Source: ZC4RG30 sp963726085 (GTDB taxonomy: Bacteria > Pseudomonadota > Gammaproteobacteria > Steroidobacterales > Steroidobacteraceae). Taken from it: DNA of 64,000 bases. The stretch is taken from contig CAVSAR010000005.1 of the NCBI GenBank assembly GCA_963726085.1, forward strand, positions 62,001 through 126,000, given 5' to 3'. Positions 17,491 to 27,859 of this stretch are shown here, piece after piece. The position numbers and the translations under genes were made by a program. How positions within the stretch are numbered: the first letter of the stretch is position 1; every line of letters begins with the position of its first letter. The notes under the pieces are model-generated. The model was not told the origin of the DNA and did not search any database. It worked only from the letters and a program-made list of their open reading frames with translations.

Positions 17491-18683
17491 CCGACCTGCC
17501 ACAGCCCCTAGGCCTCAACACGCAGCCCCCCGAGCGACTGCTCGACGCCACCGCGCTCAACACCGACGCGGAGTTCGCCATCGCCGCGTTTTACCGCGAA
17601 GGCCAGAGCCGCAACACCGCGCGCACCTACAAGACCGCGCTGCAGTACTGGGGCGCCTGGCACGCGCTGCGCTACGGCGCGCCCATCACCGGACCCGTGG
17701 CCGCGCCGGTGGTGCTGCAGTTCATCGTCGATCACCTCGAGCACAACCCCGAGCTGGCACCGCCGCAGATCACCCCCTACTCGCGCCGGTCCGACACCAC
17801 GCAGCACCTGCTGCCCGCGGCCATTGACCGGCTCCTGGTGGATCGCAACTACAAGGCAAAGCTCGGCCCCTGGACGTTCTCCACGGTGGAGACGCGCCTG
17901 GCCGCGCTGTCGCGCGCGCACGAGCGCTACATCGCCGACAACCCGCAGCTGAAACTGGGTCCCGAGGCCAATCCGCTCAAGGACCCGCGCGTGCGCCAGT
18001 TGCTCAAGGCCGTGCGCCGCGTCTATGCCCGGCGCGCGCGACCGCCGAAGCGTCCCAACGCGGCCACCAAGGACGTGATGGAAGCATTGCTCGCAACCTG
18101 TGGCGAAGACCTGCCCGGCATTCGCGATCGGGCGCTGCTGCTGTTTGGCTGGGCCAGCGGTGGGCGCCGGCGCTCGGAGATCGTCGCGGCCAGCTACGAC
18201 AACATCAGGCGCGACGGCGAGAGTTTCATCTATGAGCTGGGAGCCTCCAAGACCAACCAGAGCGGACGCAAGAATCCCCACAACCTCAAGCCCATCGCCG
18301 GCTCCGCGGCCGCTGCGCTGGATAAGTGGTTTCGGGCGCTGGCCTCGCAGCACGTCAACGACGGGCAGATATTCCGCAGCATCCGCCACGGGCGCATCGG
18401 CGAACCGCTAAGCCCCGAAGGGGTGCGCCAGATCATCCGCCACCACGCCACACTCTCTGGGGTTCCACTGGGACGCATCTCCCCCCACTCCCTGAGAAGC
18501 GGGTTTGTGACCGAGGCCGGCAAGCAGGGTATTCCGCTGGGGGAAACCATGGCCATGACCGGCCACAAGTCCGTGCAGACGGCCATGGGCTACTACCACG
18601 CCGGCGAAGTCACGAAGTCCAAGGCGGCGCGGCTGCTGGATATCGGTCCCGCGCTGGCGCCTCCTGCATCGGACAAGGACTAG
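17487..18683 (+). CDS. Tyrosine recombinase (phage-integrase family), full length
   Basis: The 398-residue protein has an N-terminal core-binding domain (about 30-160: FYREGQSRNTARTYKTALQ) and a catalytic domain. Catalytic residues are visible: Arg in ASGGRRRSEI, Lys in GASKTNQSG, H-x-x-R in SPHSLRSGF, His in MTGHKS and Tyr in MGYYHAG. The start at 17487 is set by the ATGA overlap with the zeta gene; a GTG-type start 21 bases earlier is less likely. From 17944 onward the coding DNA is repeated at 20689-21390. It could mobilise this unit, but no flanking attachment site was recognised. Confidence 0.92.
   Translation: MTDLPQPLGLNTQPPERLLDATALNTDAEFAIAAFYREGQSRNTARTYKTALQYWGAWHALRYGAPITGPVAAPVVLQFIVDHLEHNPELAPPQITPYSRRSDTTQHLLPAAIDRLLVDRNYKAKLGPWTFSTVETRLAALSRAHERYIADNPQLKLGPEANPLKDPRVRQLLKAVRRVYARRARPPKRPNAATKDVMEALLATCGEDLPGIRDRALLLFGWASGGRRRSEIVAASYDNIRRDGESFIYELGASKTNQSGRKNPHNLKPIAGSAAAALDKWFRALASQHVNDGQIFRSIRHGRIGEPLSPEGVRQIIRHHATLSGVPLGRISPHSLRSGFVTEAGKQGIPLGETMAMTGHKSVQTAMGYYHAGEVTKSKAARLLDIGPALAPPASDKD
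17944..18645 (+). repeat. 702-bp direct repeat, copy 1 (recombinase catalytic part)
   Basis: This segment recurs at 20689-21390 with the same length, no indels and only scattered substitutions. It begins at CGCAG(C/T)TGAAACTGGG and ends at CTGGATATCG, covering the recombinase from about residue 153 to near its end. The two copies bracket a tannase-family gene, giving a 2745-bp period. Confidence 0.95.
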
Positions 18684-19044
18684 ACTTGCGCAAATTCGAG
18701 AAGATCAGGCGCCGTACTGCCTGACACGTCCAAGCACCGCGCCCAAGAGGCCGATCGCTACTCAGCCCCTCAGTTGCTTCTTCTACTAATGGTCGATTCG
18801 CCGCTCAGTTGGCCGACGATGGGAGTGCCCCCGGTATTTGGGAAGGATCGAAGCCTCATGGTGTATTGACGTTGGTCCGATCTTCCAACACCTGATCACC
18901 GCAGCGTCGGTGCCTCGAGATCGGTTTGCTGACCTTTCATTGCGAACTCAGTGGGGCCAAGTGGCAAGTGATACCGTGCGGGCGATGGTGACGATGCTAA
19001 TGGCCGCGCGTAGGATGGAGGGAACGCGGCAAGGGGGTCTGGGT
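18684..19044. other. Gene-free stretch between recombinase and tannase-family gene
   Basis: No protein-like frame, inverted repeat or terminator stands out. The frame of the tannase-family gene is open through part of it, but the signal peptide at 19045 marks the start. Confidence 0.4.
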
Positions 19045-20663
19045 ATGTCGAACATCATCGCTGGCATTGCGCTCGGCTTTACATTCTCCATTGCAGTCAC
19101 CACTGCGTTGGCCGCCACGATCCCCGCCGCGCGCATCCCCTGCTCCTCACTGTCGAATGTCACGCTTGCGGCCAAGGCCATCGGATTGCCTACCGGCGGA
19201 GCCAGGGTGGACAAGGCAGTTCTGGTTGCGGCGGAAGCCGCTGGCAATGTCAACGGGGAGTACTGCGCAGTGACTGGAAAGATTCTGCCGGTATCCACTG
19301 CCGCACCTGGCATCGAATTTCAGGTCAACCTGGCGTCGAACTGGAACGGCAAGGCGCTGCAACTGGGCGGTGGTGGCTATGACGGCTCGCTGGTGACCGC
19401 GACGGGTCGGGCCGGCTTGCGGCCTGCAGGCGTTGCCATGCCGCTCAAGCAAGGCTATGTCACGCTGGGCAGCGATGGCGGCCACAAGGGCGGAGCAGGG
19501 TTCGACGGCACATTCGGGCTCAACGATGAAGCGCTGCTCGACTACGGCCAGCAATCGACCAAGAAGACCCACGATGTGGCGCTCGAGCTGATCCGCCGCT
19601 ACTACGGCAGGGCACCAGCGAGGTTCTACTTCATGGGCAACTCGCGGGCGGACGCCGAAGCGCTCGACGCCGCCGCCCGGTATGCGGCGGACGACGATGG
19701 GGTAGTGGCCAATTTTCTGCCTACAACGTCACGCTGCTGCGCCTGGCATCGCTGAATGTCGGCAAGGAAGTCTATGGCCATGGCGGGACCGGGTGGTTGA
19801 ACGCGGCAAAGACCAAGCTGCTAACCGATGCCGTCTATGCCGCGTGCGACACGGTGGCGCTGGATGGAGCCAAGGACGGAATCATCAGCAACGTGGCCGG
19901 CTGCAACATCGCATTCAATATCGCCACGGTGAAGGCGACCCTGGCCTGCCCTGCCGGCGCCGACAATGATGCTTGCCTGACGGCTGCCCAGGTTGCGGCG
20001 GTAGAACAGATCGCCTCGCCGTATGGTCCCGGGTTCGCGATCGCCGGCTCGACCGAATTTCCGCGCTGGCCGCTGCTCGAAGGGGCGCTGTTTCAGGTTT
20101 CGAGTTTCGGCATACGCCCCGTTCCCGGCAATCCCCCGACTCCGCAGGACGCCCTTCTCTACAACGCGGGCGCGGCGACGTCGAAGTACATCCTCTCGCG
20201 TAATCCGGCCCTCGACGCACTGACTTTCGACCCCAACGCCACGCCGGAATTGCGCGCTCGAACGCAGCAGGTCGCCACGATCATGGACGTGTCGGATGTC
20301 GATCTCACGCCGTTTCGTAAGCGCGGCGGCAAGATCATCCTGGTCCATGGAACGGCCGATGATTTCATCTCACCGCACAACACCGTCGCGTACTACACTC
20401 GGCATCGCGCGCTGCAGGGCGCCCGGGAATTCGATTCATTCGTGCGCTTCTATCTGGTCCCGGGGCTCGGGCACGGTTTTGGCCCCTTCAACGCGAAGTA
20501 CGACGGGCTCCGGGCGCTGGAAGACTGGGTCGAGAAGGGCAAGGCACCGGGTACTCTGCTCGCTGTGGATGAGAACCCGCAATCGAAGGGAAGTCGTCCA
20601 ATGTGCCTCTATCCGGCATGGCCGAAATATAGTGGCCAGGAATATCGCTGCACGGAACCTTAA
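19045..20663 (+). pseudogene. Tannase/feruloyl esterase family protein, frameshifted and with altered nucleophile motif
   Basis: From ATG 19045 the protein starts with a signal peptide (MSNIIAGIALGFTFSIAV). It then carries family blocks FQVNLASNWNGKALQLGGGG and LGSDGGHKGG. A base is missing near 19722 (TTTTCTGCC where TTTCCTGCC restores the frame). After it the protein runs to the end with ILVHGTADDFISPHNT (acid residue) and PGLGHGFGPF (His). The nucleophile region reads YFMGNSRADAEAL where the family has G-x-S-x-G-G-R, so the Ser is kept but the two Gly are lost. It may therefore be inactive even if the frame is intact. Confidence 0.85.
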
Positions 20664-20688
20664 CCTGCATGTGATCGGACCGACCACA

Positions 20689-21390
20689 CGCAGTTGAAAC
20701 TGGGTCCCGAGGCCAATCCGCTCGAGGACCCGCGCGTGCGCCAGCTGCTCAAGGCCGTGCGCCGCGTCTACGCCCGGCGCGCCCGACCGCCGAAGCGTCC
20801 CAACGCGGCCACCAAGGACGTGATGGAAGCATTGCTCGCAACCTGTGGCGAAGACCTGCCCGGCATTCGCGATCGGGCGCTGCTGCTGTTTGGCTGGGCC
20901 AGCGGCGGCCGCCGGCGCTCGGAGATCGTCGCGGCCAGCTACGACAACATCAGGCGCGACGGCGAGAGTTTCATCTATGAGCTGGGAGTCTCCAAGACCA
21001 ACCAGAGCGGACGCAAGAATCCCCACAACCTCAAGCCCATCGCCGGCTCCGCGGCCGCTGCGCTGGATAAGTGGTTTCGGGCACTGGCCTCGCAGCACGT
21101 CAACGACGGGCAGATATTCCGCAGCATCCGCCACGGGCGCATCGGCGAACCGCTAAGCCCCGAAGGGGTGCGCCAGATCATCCGCCACCACGCCGCACTC
21201 TCGGGGGCTCCACTGGGACGCATCTCGCCCCACTCTTTGAGAAGCGGGTTTGTGACCGAGGCCGGCAAGCAGGGTATTCCGCTGGGGGAAACCATGGCCA
21301 TGACCGGCCACAAGTCCGTGCAGACCGCCATGGGTTACTACCACGCCGGCGAAGTCACGAAGTCCAAGGCGGCGCGGCTGCTGGATATCG
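20689..21390 (+). repeat. 702-bp direct repeat, copy 2
   Basis: This is the second copy of 17944-18645, in the same orientation, starting 25 bases after the stop of the tannase-family gene. Homologous recombination between the copies would delete the tannase-family gene and leave one intact recombinase. Confidence 0.95.
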
Positions 21391-21425
21391 AAGCACCGAT
21401 CCGGAAGGACGGCCCGGCAAGATGA
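20694..21425 (+). pseudogene. Second recombinase copy lacking the N-terminal domain
   Basis: The open frame encodes 243 residues nearly identical to the catalytic domain of the recombinase at 17487, with all catalytic residues kept (RRRSE, GVSKTNQ, PHSLRSG, TGHKS, MGYYHAG). The core-binding domain is absent. The only start is a TTG inside the repeat, with no ribosome binding site evident. The end differs from copy 1 after LLDI. It is probably a truncated relic; expression as a catalytic-only protein cannot be excluded. Confidence 0.8.
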
Positions 21426-21834
21426 AATCCTGACTCCGCCCCTTCCGGTATGCGCAGACGCGTCGCATTCACCGCAACGAAGACACGGTACTAAGGGAAC
21501 GGCAGGCGTTTCAGCTTCCGTGACCGCACGAATCCGGCCCGGACCGAGCATCCATCCGATTTTCAATGGCAAAGCGCGGTGTCAGCGTCTTCCCTTGCGA
21601 TAGCGCCATTCTTCGAAATACCCCCGTTGCCACCGCCGCTAACCCCACCGACCTCCCTAACTGCGGGCAGCGATCCAACGCGCCGGGGCCGAGCGCATAA
21701 AAACCCACAGCCCGGCCAGCTTGGCGTCTATCTCCGGCTCCCCGAAAGTTCCAAGGAGACCCCGATGCCGACGCGCTCAAAGGGTTACCCTTCCCGCCAG
21801 CCGGCTTGTTCTTCCCCCTACTCAGCGAGATTCC
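21426..21834. other. Gene-free stretch after the second recombinase copy
   Basis: I see no convincing gene. The frames here are short and not protein-like. The promoter of the histidine kinase gene is presumably at its right end. Confidence 0.4.
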
Positions 21835-22993
21835 ATGACACTCGACAACCTGCATCAACTCGCCTCTCTGATCAGGGAACAAGCACAAGGATGTGCTGGC
21901 GAACTGGAGGAAGCAGGTGCGGGAACTGCCGTCGGCTCGCACTCTCGATAACCCGACGCTGAATGATCACATGCCAGGGCTTCTTGATGAGCTGATAGCA
22001 GCCCTGGTGCGCAATCCGAATTTAACCATCCCTCAGGCCCTTGCGGGCCAAAGCCCGACGGCCCACGGGCTGCAACGCATTGAAGACGCATTCGACATCG
22101 AAGAAGTTGTGGCGGAGTACAACATCCTGCGTGAATGCATTCACGATATCGCCGAGGAACATCAAGTGAGTCTGCAAGGGGCAGCGTTTCGCACTATCAA
22201 CAGGGTGTTCGATCAGGCCATTGGACTTGCTCTGGAGACTTTTTCCACTCGGCGCGCACAGGATGTGCTGCAGCGCCGGGAAGAATATCTCGCCTTTGTC
22301 GCCCACGACTTGCGCACGCCCTTGAGTGCCATATCGCTGGCTGGGCGAATCCTGGAGAAGTCGCTGTCCAGTGAAGTGCGGCCCGAAGTCGGGCGGATGC
22401 TGAAATCGCTGCGCCGCAACGTAGGTCACCTCGAAACGCTGGTCAGCAAGGTCCTTGAGGAGAACACCAATCTCAAGACCGACGTGGGGATTAGGCTCGA
22501 ACGGCGCGAGATTGAACTGTGGCCGCTAGTGGAAGGACTGATTCACGATCTTGATCCAGTCGCCGGGACCGCCAGTACGCGCCTTATCAACCGCGTCCCG
22601 GACGAACTGGTCACGTACGCGGACGCCAGTCTCCTCAGGCGGGTCTTCCAGAATCTGATCGCCAACGCGATCAAACACACGCCTCGCGGCGAGATTGTCA
22701 TCAACGCGCATGACCTTGCCGATCATCGCGGGGTGGAATGCACTATCACCGACAATGGCACCGGCATTGACGCGCACTTCATCGGCAAGATCTTCGACAA
22801 GGGCGAGACGGACGGTGGCGATGCGGATGGCAAGGGCCTTGGCCTTGCGATTGTGAAAACCTTTGTCGAGGCGCACGGTGGAACCGTCTCCGTGGAGAGC
22901 GAGCCGGGACGCGGGTCCACGTTCAGATTCATGCTGCCGGCCAAGGATGCGACCAGTGAAACAAATCCGCACCAGCCCGGAGAAGGCCAATAG
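21835..22993 (+). pseudogene. Sensor histidine kinase with RsbRD-like N-terminus, single-base frameshift near the start
   Basis: From ATG 21835 the frame gives MTLDNLHQLASLIREQAQ. One extra G near 21889 then shifts it, and the protein continues as DVLANWRKQVREL. This first part resembles the RsbRD N-terminal helical sensor domain. The HisKA segment is YLAFVAHDLRTPLSAISLAG with the phospho-accepting His. The ATPase domain shows NLIANAIKHTP (N box), DNGTGI (G1) and GKGLGLAIVKTFVEAHGG (G2). A GTG at 21893 could start a slightly shorter in-frame product of 366 residues, so activity may survive. There is no membrane segment, so the sensor is cytosolic. No response regulator is adjacent. Confidence 0.85.
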
Positions 22994-23168
22994 GGAAGCT
23001 ACGGCCAATTCTCATTGGTCGTTTCCCGATCCGGAGACGTTGTTCGCGTTCTTCTTTGCCCGTTGCATACCGCTGTGGACTTCCTGCAGAAGCCGATTGG
23101 CCGAATCAGCCTGGCAAGGACGTTACGCACCACAATCCAATATCTGCGCGCGCTATCGAACCCCTTGC

Positions 23169-23657
23169 CTAGGCCCCGCTGAGCTCGCGCTTGCGCGCCG
23201 CCAGTCGCTGACCCAGCGCTTTCAGGTCCATAGCCGACTTGCGCGCCTCGGCGAACATACCGCCGGGCTGTTCCTCTTCCTTGACATGGTGCTTGATCAT
23301 CTCTGAAAGAACATGCACCTGCGCGTCATACAATTCTTTGCCGGGACCGGAGTTCTCGATCTTGGCAATGAGATTCTTGGCGCCATCGTGCTCGACCAGC
23401 GCCTCATCATTCATGTCGCTGTCTTTTGTGGCCGCCAGAAATGCCGGATAGAAGATTTCCTCTTCAATCCGGGTATGCACCTTCAGGGCATCGCAGATCT
23501 GCTGCGCAAGCTTCGCCTTGCGGGCTGCGCTGGACGCCTTCTCGAACTGGCTGAACCAGGTTGCAACCTGGCGGTGATCGGCCTTTAGCAGGGCGATGGC
23601 GTCGACGTTACCTGACTTTCCAGCGCGCGCACCAGAAGGGGATTTGGATTTGGCCAC
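23169..23657 (-). CDS. Hemerythrin HHE cation-binding domain protein
   Basis: The protein of 162 residues has the four-helix hemerythrin pattern: LKADHRQVATWF, CDALKVHTRIEEEIFYPAF, ALVEHDGAKNLIAK and SEMIKHHVKEEEQPGGMF, together supplying His and Glu ligands for a di-iron centre. A basic N-terminal tail precedes it. Bacterial HHE proteins bind or sense oxygen or nitric oxide, or protect against oxidative stress. A close paralogue lies at 32880-33423. It converges on the histidine kinase gene. Confidence 0.9.
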   Translation of the reverse strand: MAKSKSPSGARAGKSGNVDAIALLKADHRQVATWFSQFEKASSAARKAKLAQQICDALKVHTRIEEEIFYPAFLAATKDSDMNDEALVEHDGAKNLIAKIENSGPGKELYDAQVHVLSEMIKHHVKEEEQPGGMFAEARKSAMDLKALGQRLAARKRELSGA

Positions 23658-24216
23658 GGAACACTCCTTGTAAGTTCTTCAGAACAGCCGGTCGAACCGA
23701 ACTTTGACTCAGGGCCAGCCATTGGCGAGCCCGGCATCTTCGCTATCGGCTGTGGGAGCGCGCTGACATCTGCACAAACCCGGCCACTGACTGACCTCGC
23801 AGTGCGCCCGAATCACCATCCTCAAGCGCACACGCAATGGGAATCTGCTTTGGGGGAATGGCCAATGGGCAGGACGAACCGCTCTTCGGATCTAGTCTGC
23901 GCACAGTGTGCCGGAATGGGTTTGCGGTCACGGCAACGCGGCCATAGGGATCGCACCCGCAGGCACTCACCAGACTGCCGGCCTGGCAGTACCCAAACCC
24001 TCGATTTGGTCGCCTGGACTGCCGCAATTGCCTTCCGCCCCGACGGTAACTGACGCATACTTCCGCGCCATTCGAGGGAGTGTTCTTGAACAAGAAGCCC
24101 AATGACCTTTGTCCGGGCGTGGTGTCCAGACATCCGATCCGGATTCGTCTCCCGGCCACCGTTTCGACTGATTTCATTTGCGGGTTGCCAGAATGTGTAA
24201 CACGAAGTACTAGCTT
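23658..24216. other. Gene-free stretch of about 560 bases
   Basis: Open frames occur on both strands, but none has a protein-like composition, ribosome binding site or recognisable family. I see no strong hairpin. It separates the hemerythrin gene from the acyltransferase gene. Confidence 0.45.
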
Positions 24217-25329
24217 TTGAGTGGCTCCTCATTCCCAAGCAGTAAGGACACTTTGTATCCACTTTTCGACTGGCTCAGGTTCATCCTGGCCTCGGTCGTT
24301 GTTCTCCTTCATGCCGGACTGCCTATAGGAGACGACACCGGCAACTTTGCTGTGTGTTGCTTCCTGGCACTGAGCGGTTGGCTGATCGGCGGGATACTGC
24401 TCCGATCGACTCCGGCTGATCTGCCGCGCTTCTATTTCAACCGAAGTATCCGGATCTGGATTCCTTACGCATTCGCCATTTTGTTTCTGTACACAACGGC
24501 CGCGCTTAAGGAAGGAATCGGTGCTGGATTTTGGCAATTCCTGTTCTACGACCTGACGTTTACCCACTACTGGTTCTTTCAAAAGATTCCGGAAGTTATT
24601 GCCCTATCCCCCATGCGGGGGACAGGAGCGCATTTCTGGAGCATTTCCGTCGAAGAGCAGTTTTACCTCTTTGCACCTTTGGCTATTCTTTTCTTGCCAG
24701 CGGGGCGCTCGCTCCTGCTATGGCTCCTGCTGTTTCTGGCGGCATCGGTGGTGGATCATCACTATGCTAGCATCGCAATTGGAGTTCTCGCGGCTGTCGC
24801 TGCGCAGAACTCTGGCGGTGCTGAACTGGCTGGTAGATGGCGCATCGCTCTAGCCCTGTTGGCCGCGACGGCAATTGCGATGTTCTGGTCGCATCCGAAC
24901 TGGTACAACTTGCTCGCGCCCTTCGCAGCCTTGGCCGTCGTACTTTCCTGTCTCGCGATAGGCCGCCGCAGTGCCGTCGGGGGATTTCTTGGAGGGGTCT
25001 CTTTCCCCCTCTACTTGAATCATTGGATGGGCTTGTTCGCCGGAAACCGACTTGCCTCCATGCTGACTCTCCCTGCTGGCGTTGCAATTGGCCTCAAATA
25101 TGCGCTGGCTATACTTGCAGGCATTGCGACATACCTGCTGATTGACCGCTGGGTCCTCAAACGCCGACCCGCCTGGTATCGCTCCACTCGAGGGCGCTGG
25201 TTGACTGGAGTTGCGTACGGACTGATTGCCCTGGGGGTTCTGGTGCATTTCCTATGGTTGACTCCGCTGCAAACCCTATCTCGCCCCCTGTCAATTGTCC
25301 CGGATGGCCAGAACATGTCTTCCCCCTAA
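24217..25329 (+). CDS. Acyltransferase 3 family membrane protein
   Basis: The 370-residue protein has about ten hydrophobic segments. It opens LYPLFDWLRFILASVVVLLHAG, which includes the R-F-x10-H pattern of acyltransferase 3 proteins, and carries HFWSISVEEQFYLFAPL, the other family hallmark. Such enzymes transfer acetyl or other acyl groups onto surface polysaccharides or similar acceptors in the inner membrane. The start is a TTG because a TAG lies six bases upstream in frame; no clear ribosome binding site is seen. The locus is isolated and the GC content seems slightly lower than around it. Confidence 0.85.
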   Translation: MSGSSFPSSKDTLYPLFDWLRFILASVVVLLHAGLPIGDDTGNFAVCCFLALSGWLIGGILLRSTPADLPRFYFNRSIRIWIPYAFAILFLYTTAALKEGIGAGFWQFLFYDLTFTHYWFFQKIPEVIALSPMRGTGAHFWSISVEEQFYLFAPLAILFLPAGRSLLLWLLLFLAASVVDHHYASIAIGVLAAVAAQNSGGAELAGRWRIALALLAATAIAMFWSHPNWYNLLAPFAALAVVLSCLAIGRRSAVGGFLGGVSFPLYLNHWMGLFAGNRLASMLTLPAGVAIGLKYALAILAGIATYLLIDRWVLKRRPAWYRSTRGRWLTGVAYGLIALGVLVHFLWLTPLQTLSRPLSIVPDGQNMSSP

Positions 25330-25699
25330 AGCATCGACCTCACTACTACCCTCTCCCCCGGCAACTTCGTGCTTGACCGCGCTGGAGTGCCAGGTGGCTA
25401 CGTCTCCCAGCCGCAAGGGATATGCCACGACAAGCTGCTGACGCAGCGGCCCTTGCAAGCTGCTTGATCTCGGGTGCCGGCCCCAGCAGCACCGGTCATT
25501 GTGCGCAGCCCGTTCAGCGGCCATAAGAAACCAGGCCCGGTCAGCGTGGTATCTGTTTCGGGCCTGGCATACGGCGATGATTCAACTTAATGATTCAGCA
25601 CCGCGTCTATAGATTGCGCGTCTTGTCTTGAACGGTAAACACAAGGATGGCTGCAAGCCTTGCCGGATTTTCCCTACGAGGCCATTTGGATTCATCACG
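25330..25699. other. Gene-free stretch with an inverted repeat
   Basis: CCAGGCCCG (25531-25539) and CGGGCCTGG (25559-25567) form a 9-bp inverted repeat with a 19-base loop and no T-run. It lies between the convergent acyltransferase and AsmA-like genes and may end transcription from one or both sides. No gene is seen. Confidence 0.4.
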
Positions 25700-27704
25700 C
25701 TAGGAGGATCTGGGACCAGGCGGCCGGACTGGAGGATGTGCCTTGGACATTTCTTTTGGAGGCAATCCGCCACAGTCCAGATCCTTGCCCGGCGCGGTAT
25801 CAATCAATCCGATCAAGCCCAGCGGCGGAGCAATCGCGGCCAGTGCGGCCACCACCGCGCCGCGCAGCAGCAGGGGCCCAGGCTTCGGTGCGATGGTCGG
25901 ATGGGCGAACGTACCGCCGATTGCAATGGGCGAACGGATCGCTACCGGGCTCATGTCCTTGGGGCGCGCCAGCATCGTCAGCCCCAGGGATTCGTCCCTG
26001 AAGCTGAAGCCGCCGCGCAGTAATAGGGCCGTGACGGTGGTGTCGAGTGCCACGGAATCGGCCGTCGCAACGCCGTCGGTCACGCCAAAATCTGCATAGG
26101 CGCAGCGAATGGTGACCTGGCGGTCCTTGCCGATCAGGAATTTCAGCGAGCCGGCGATATCCAGGCCAGCCACCTCCAGCACCAGGTTGCTCATCCTGCC
26201 CGGGCCCATGATCGCGCTTAGGTGTCCATTGGATGAGGCCAGAACAGAGGCTGTGGAATCCCCCTGGCCATGCAGCTCCAGCAGACCGCTGATGCTGCCC
26301 AGGGAGTCATTCATCGGCTTGAACTTGGGCATCAGCTTGGGCAGCTGCATCTGGTGCAAGTGCATGCTGAGCGCAACCTTCGCTGGCGTTTTCCTGGCGT
26401 CAACATGAACCACGCTGGCGGCCTTGCCACCGGCAGCGCCGAACTCCAGCGGATCAATTGCCAGCTGCCCGTCGACCAGCGTCAAATGCGCGCGCATGGA
26501 TTCCAGCGGCAACCTGCGCGACTGCACCCGCTGCGCCGTCAACTGCACGTCGGCATCCATCGTCTTTAGTCTGTCGAATTTAAACGGCGTGGCGGGCAGC
26601 AATTTTCCTGACGCACGCTGTGCCCGCGCGGCCGCAACCTGCGCCTCGGAAGCCGTCTGCCCGGCACCGATGGCGGGCGTGCCACCGACAAAACCCGCCA
26701 GGTCATTGAAGTCCATGACCCTGGATTTGAGCACCGCACTGAGGACCGGGCGTGCGCCACCAATATCCAATGCAGCCGTGCCTGACAGGTCACTATTCCC
26801 GACGGTGCCCTTAAGATCGTCATAGGAGAACCGATCCGCGTGGCGGGTCAGCCTGCCGGTCAGTTGATACGGCGGTGAGGGTGGCAGCACCAGCCCGACG
26901 AACTGGTAGAGATCCTGAAGGTCGGAACCTCGAATCTGAAGGTTCACTGCGAAGTTCTGCAACTGCAAGGGCTCGGTGAGCTTGCCGGAGACGCGCACCT
27001 GGGTGGCTACCGGCGCGCGCGTGCAGGTCAATCTGGTAGGGCGTGCGGTTGCCCTGCAATTCCAGGGGCGAGTCGATCTGGCCACCCAGCTCAAAGGGCG
27101 CGGCGCGGTACGTGCCCGCGCCGCGCAGCACCAGTGGCGCCAGCGCATTGCCGGGGCCAGGTTGGGCGCTATCGAACTGCACATCCACGGACGTCCGCAA
27201 GGTCGGCTCGCGAAACTCAAGGCGCCCATCCTTTGCCAACAGCTGCAGGATGTGCAGGTGATTGCAGTCCTGGGTTGTGCAGCCGCCCTGCCCGGAGCCC
27301 ATCAGCCAGTTTCCCTCGCCTTGACGGTTACGCTCCAGGCGCACATACGGACGCAAGAGCATCAGTCGCGGGATCGTGACGCGGCCAATCAGCAGCGGCC
27401 AGAACCGCACGCGCATATCCAGTCGCTCGGCGCTGGCCATGACAGGCTGCTCCGACCAGGAAGCATTGCTCAGGCTCAGGCCCTCGGCGTGCACTTCCAG
27501 GGGAAAGAAATCCACGTGGAGTTTGCCGTCAATGCGAAACTCGCGGTGCGTTGCGTGGGACACCATGCGCTGGAGGGGCCCCTTGGCCCAGTTCCAATCA
27601 AACAACAACACCCCCAGGCCCAGGACCAGCACTGTCACTGCGCTGGCTGTCCATGCCGGGTGTGCCCGCAGATGCCGTAACCATTGCCCGATACGCCCAT
27701 CCAT
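25700..27704 (-). pseudogene. AsmA-family membrane-anchored protein, single-base frameshift
   Basis: From ATG 27704 the protein starts MDGRIGQWLRHLRAHP and has one N-terminal membrane helix (SAVTVLVLGLGVLLFDW). It then shows the AsmA pattern KGPLQRMVSHATHREFRIDG and HVDFFPLEVHAEGLSLSNA. Near 27015, in a run of alternating CG, the frame shifts by +1 and the protein continues QVRVSGKLTEPLQLQNF to the end. The corrected length is about 667 residues. AsmA-like proteins span the periplasm and influence outer-membrane lipid or protein assembly. A dinucleotide slip or a sequencing error could explain the break. Confidence 0.85.
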
Positions 27705-27859
27705 GGCATCAAGCCTAGGATCGGCCACCATGGGCGGACAGACTGGAACCAAAGTGGGTTGCAGTAAGCGCGGTCCTACGCCACCTGGAGGACTGCGGTT
27801 CTTGGTAACGAAGATCGACGCGACGAGCATTGACGCAGGATCTGCACGCGGGAGTCAGC

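Noticed and set aside
23743..24177. Leftward 144-codon frame in the 23658-24216 gap
   Set aside because: Random-looking composition, no start context, no family pattern.
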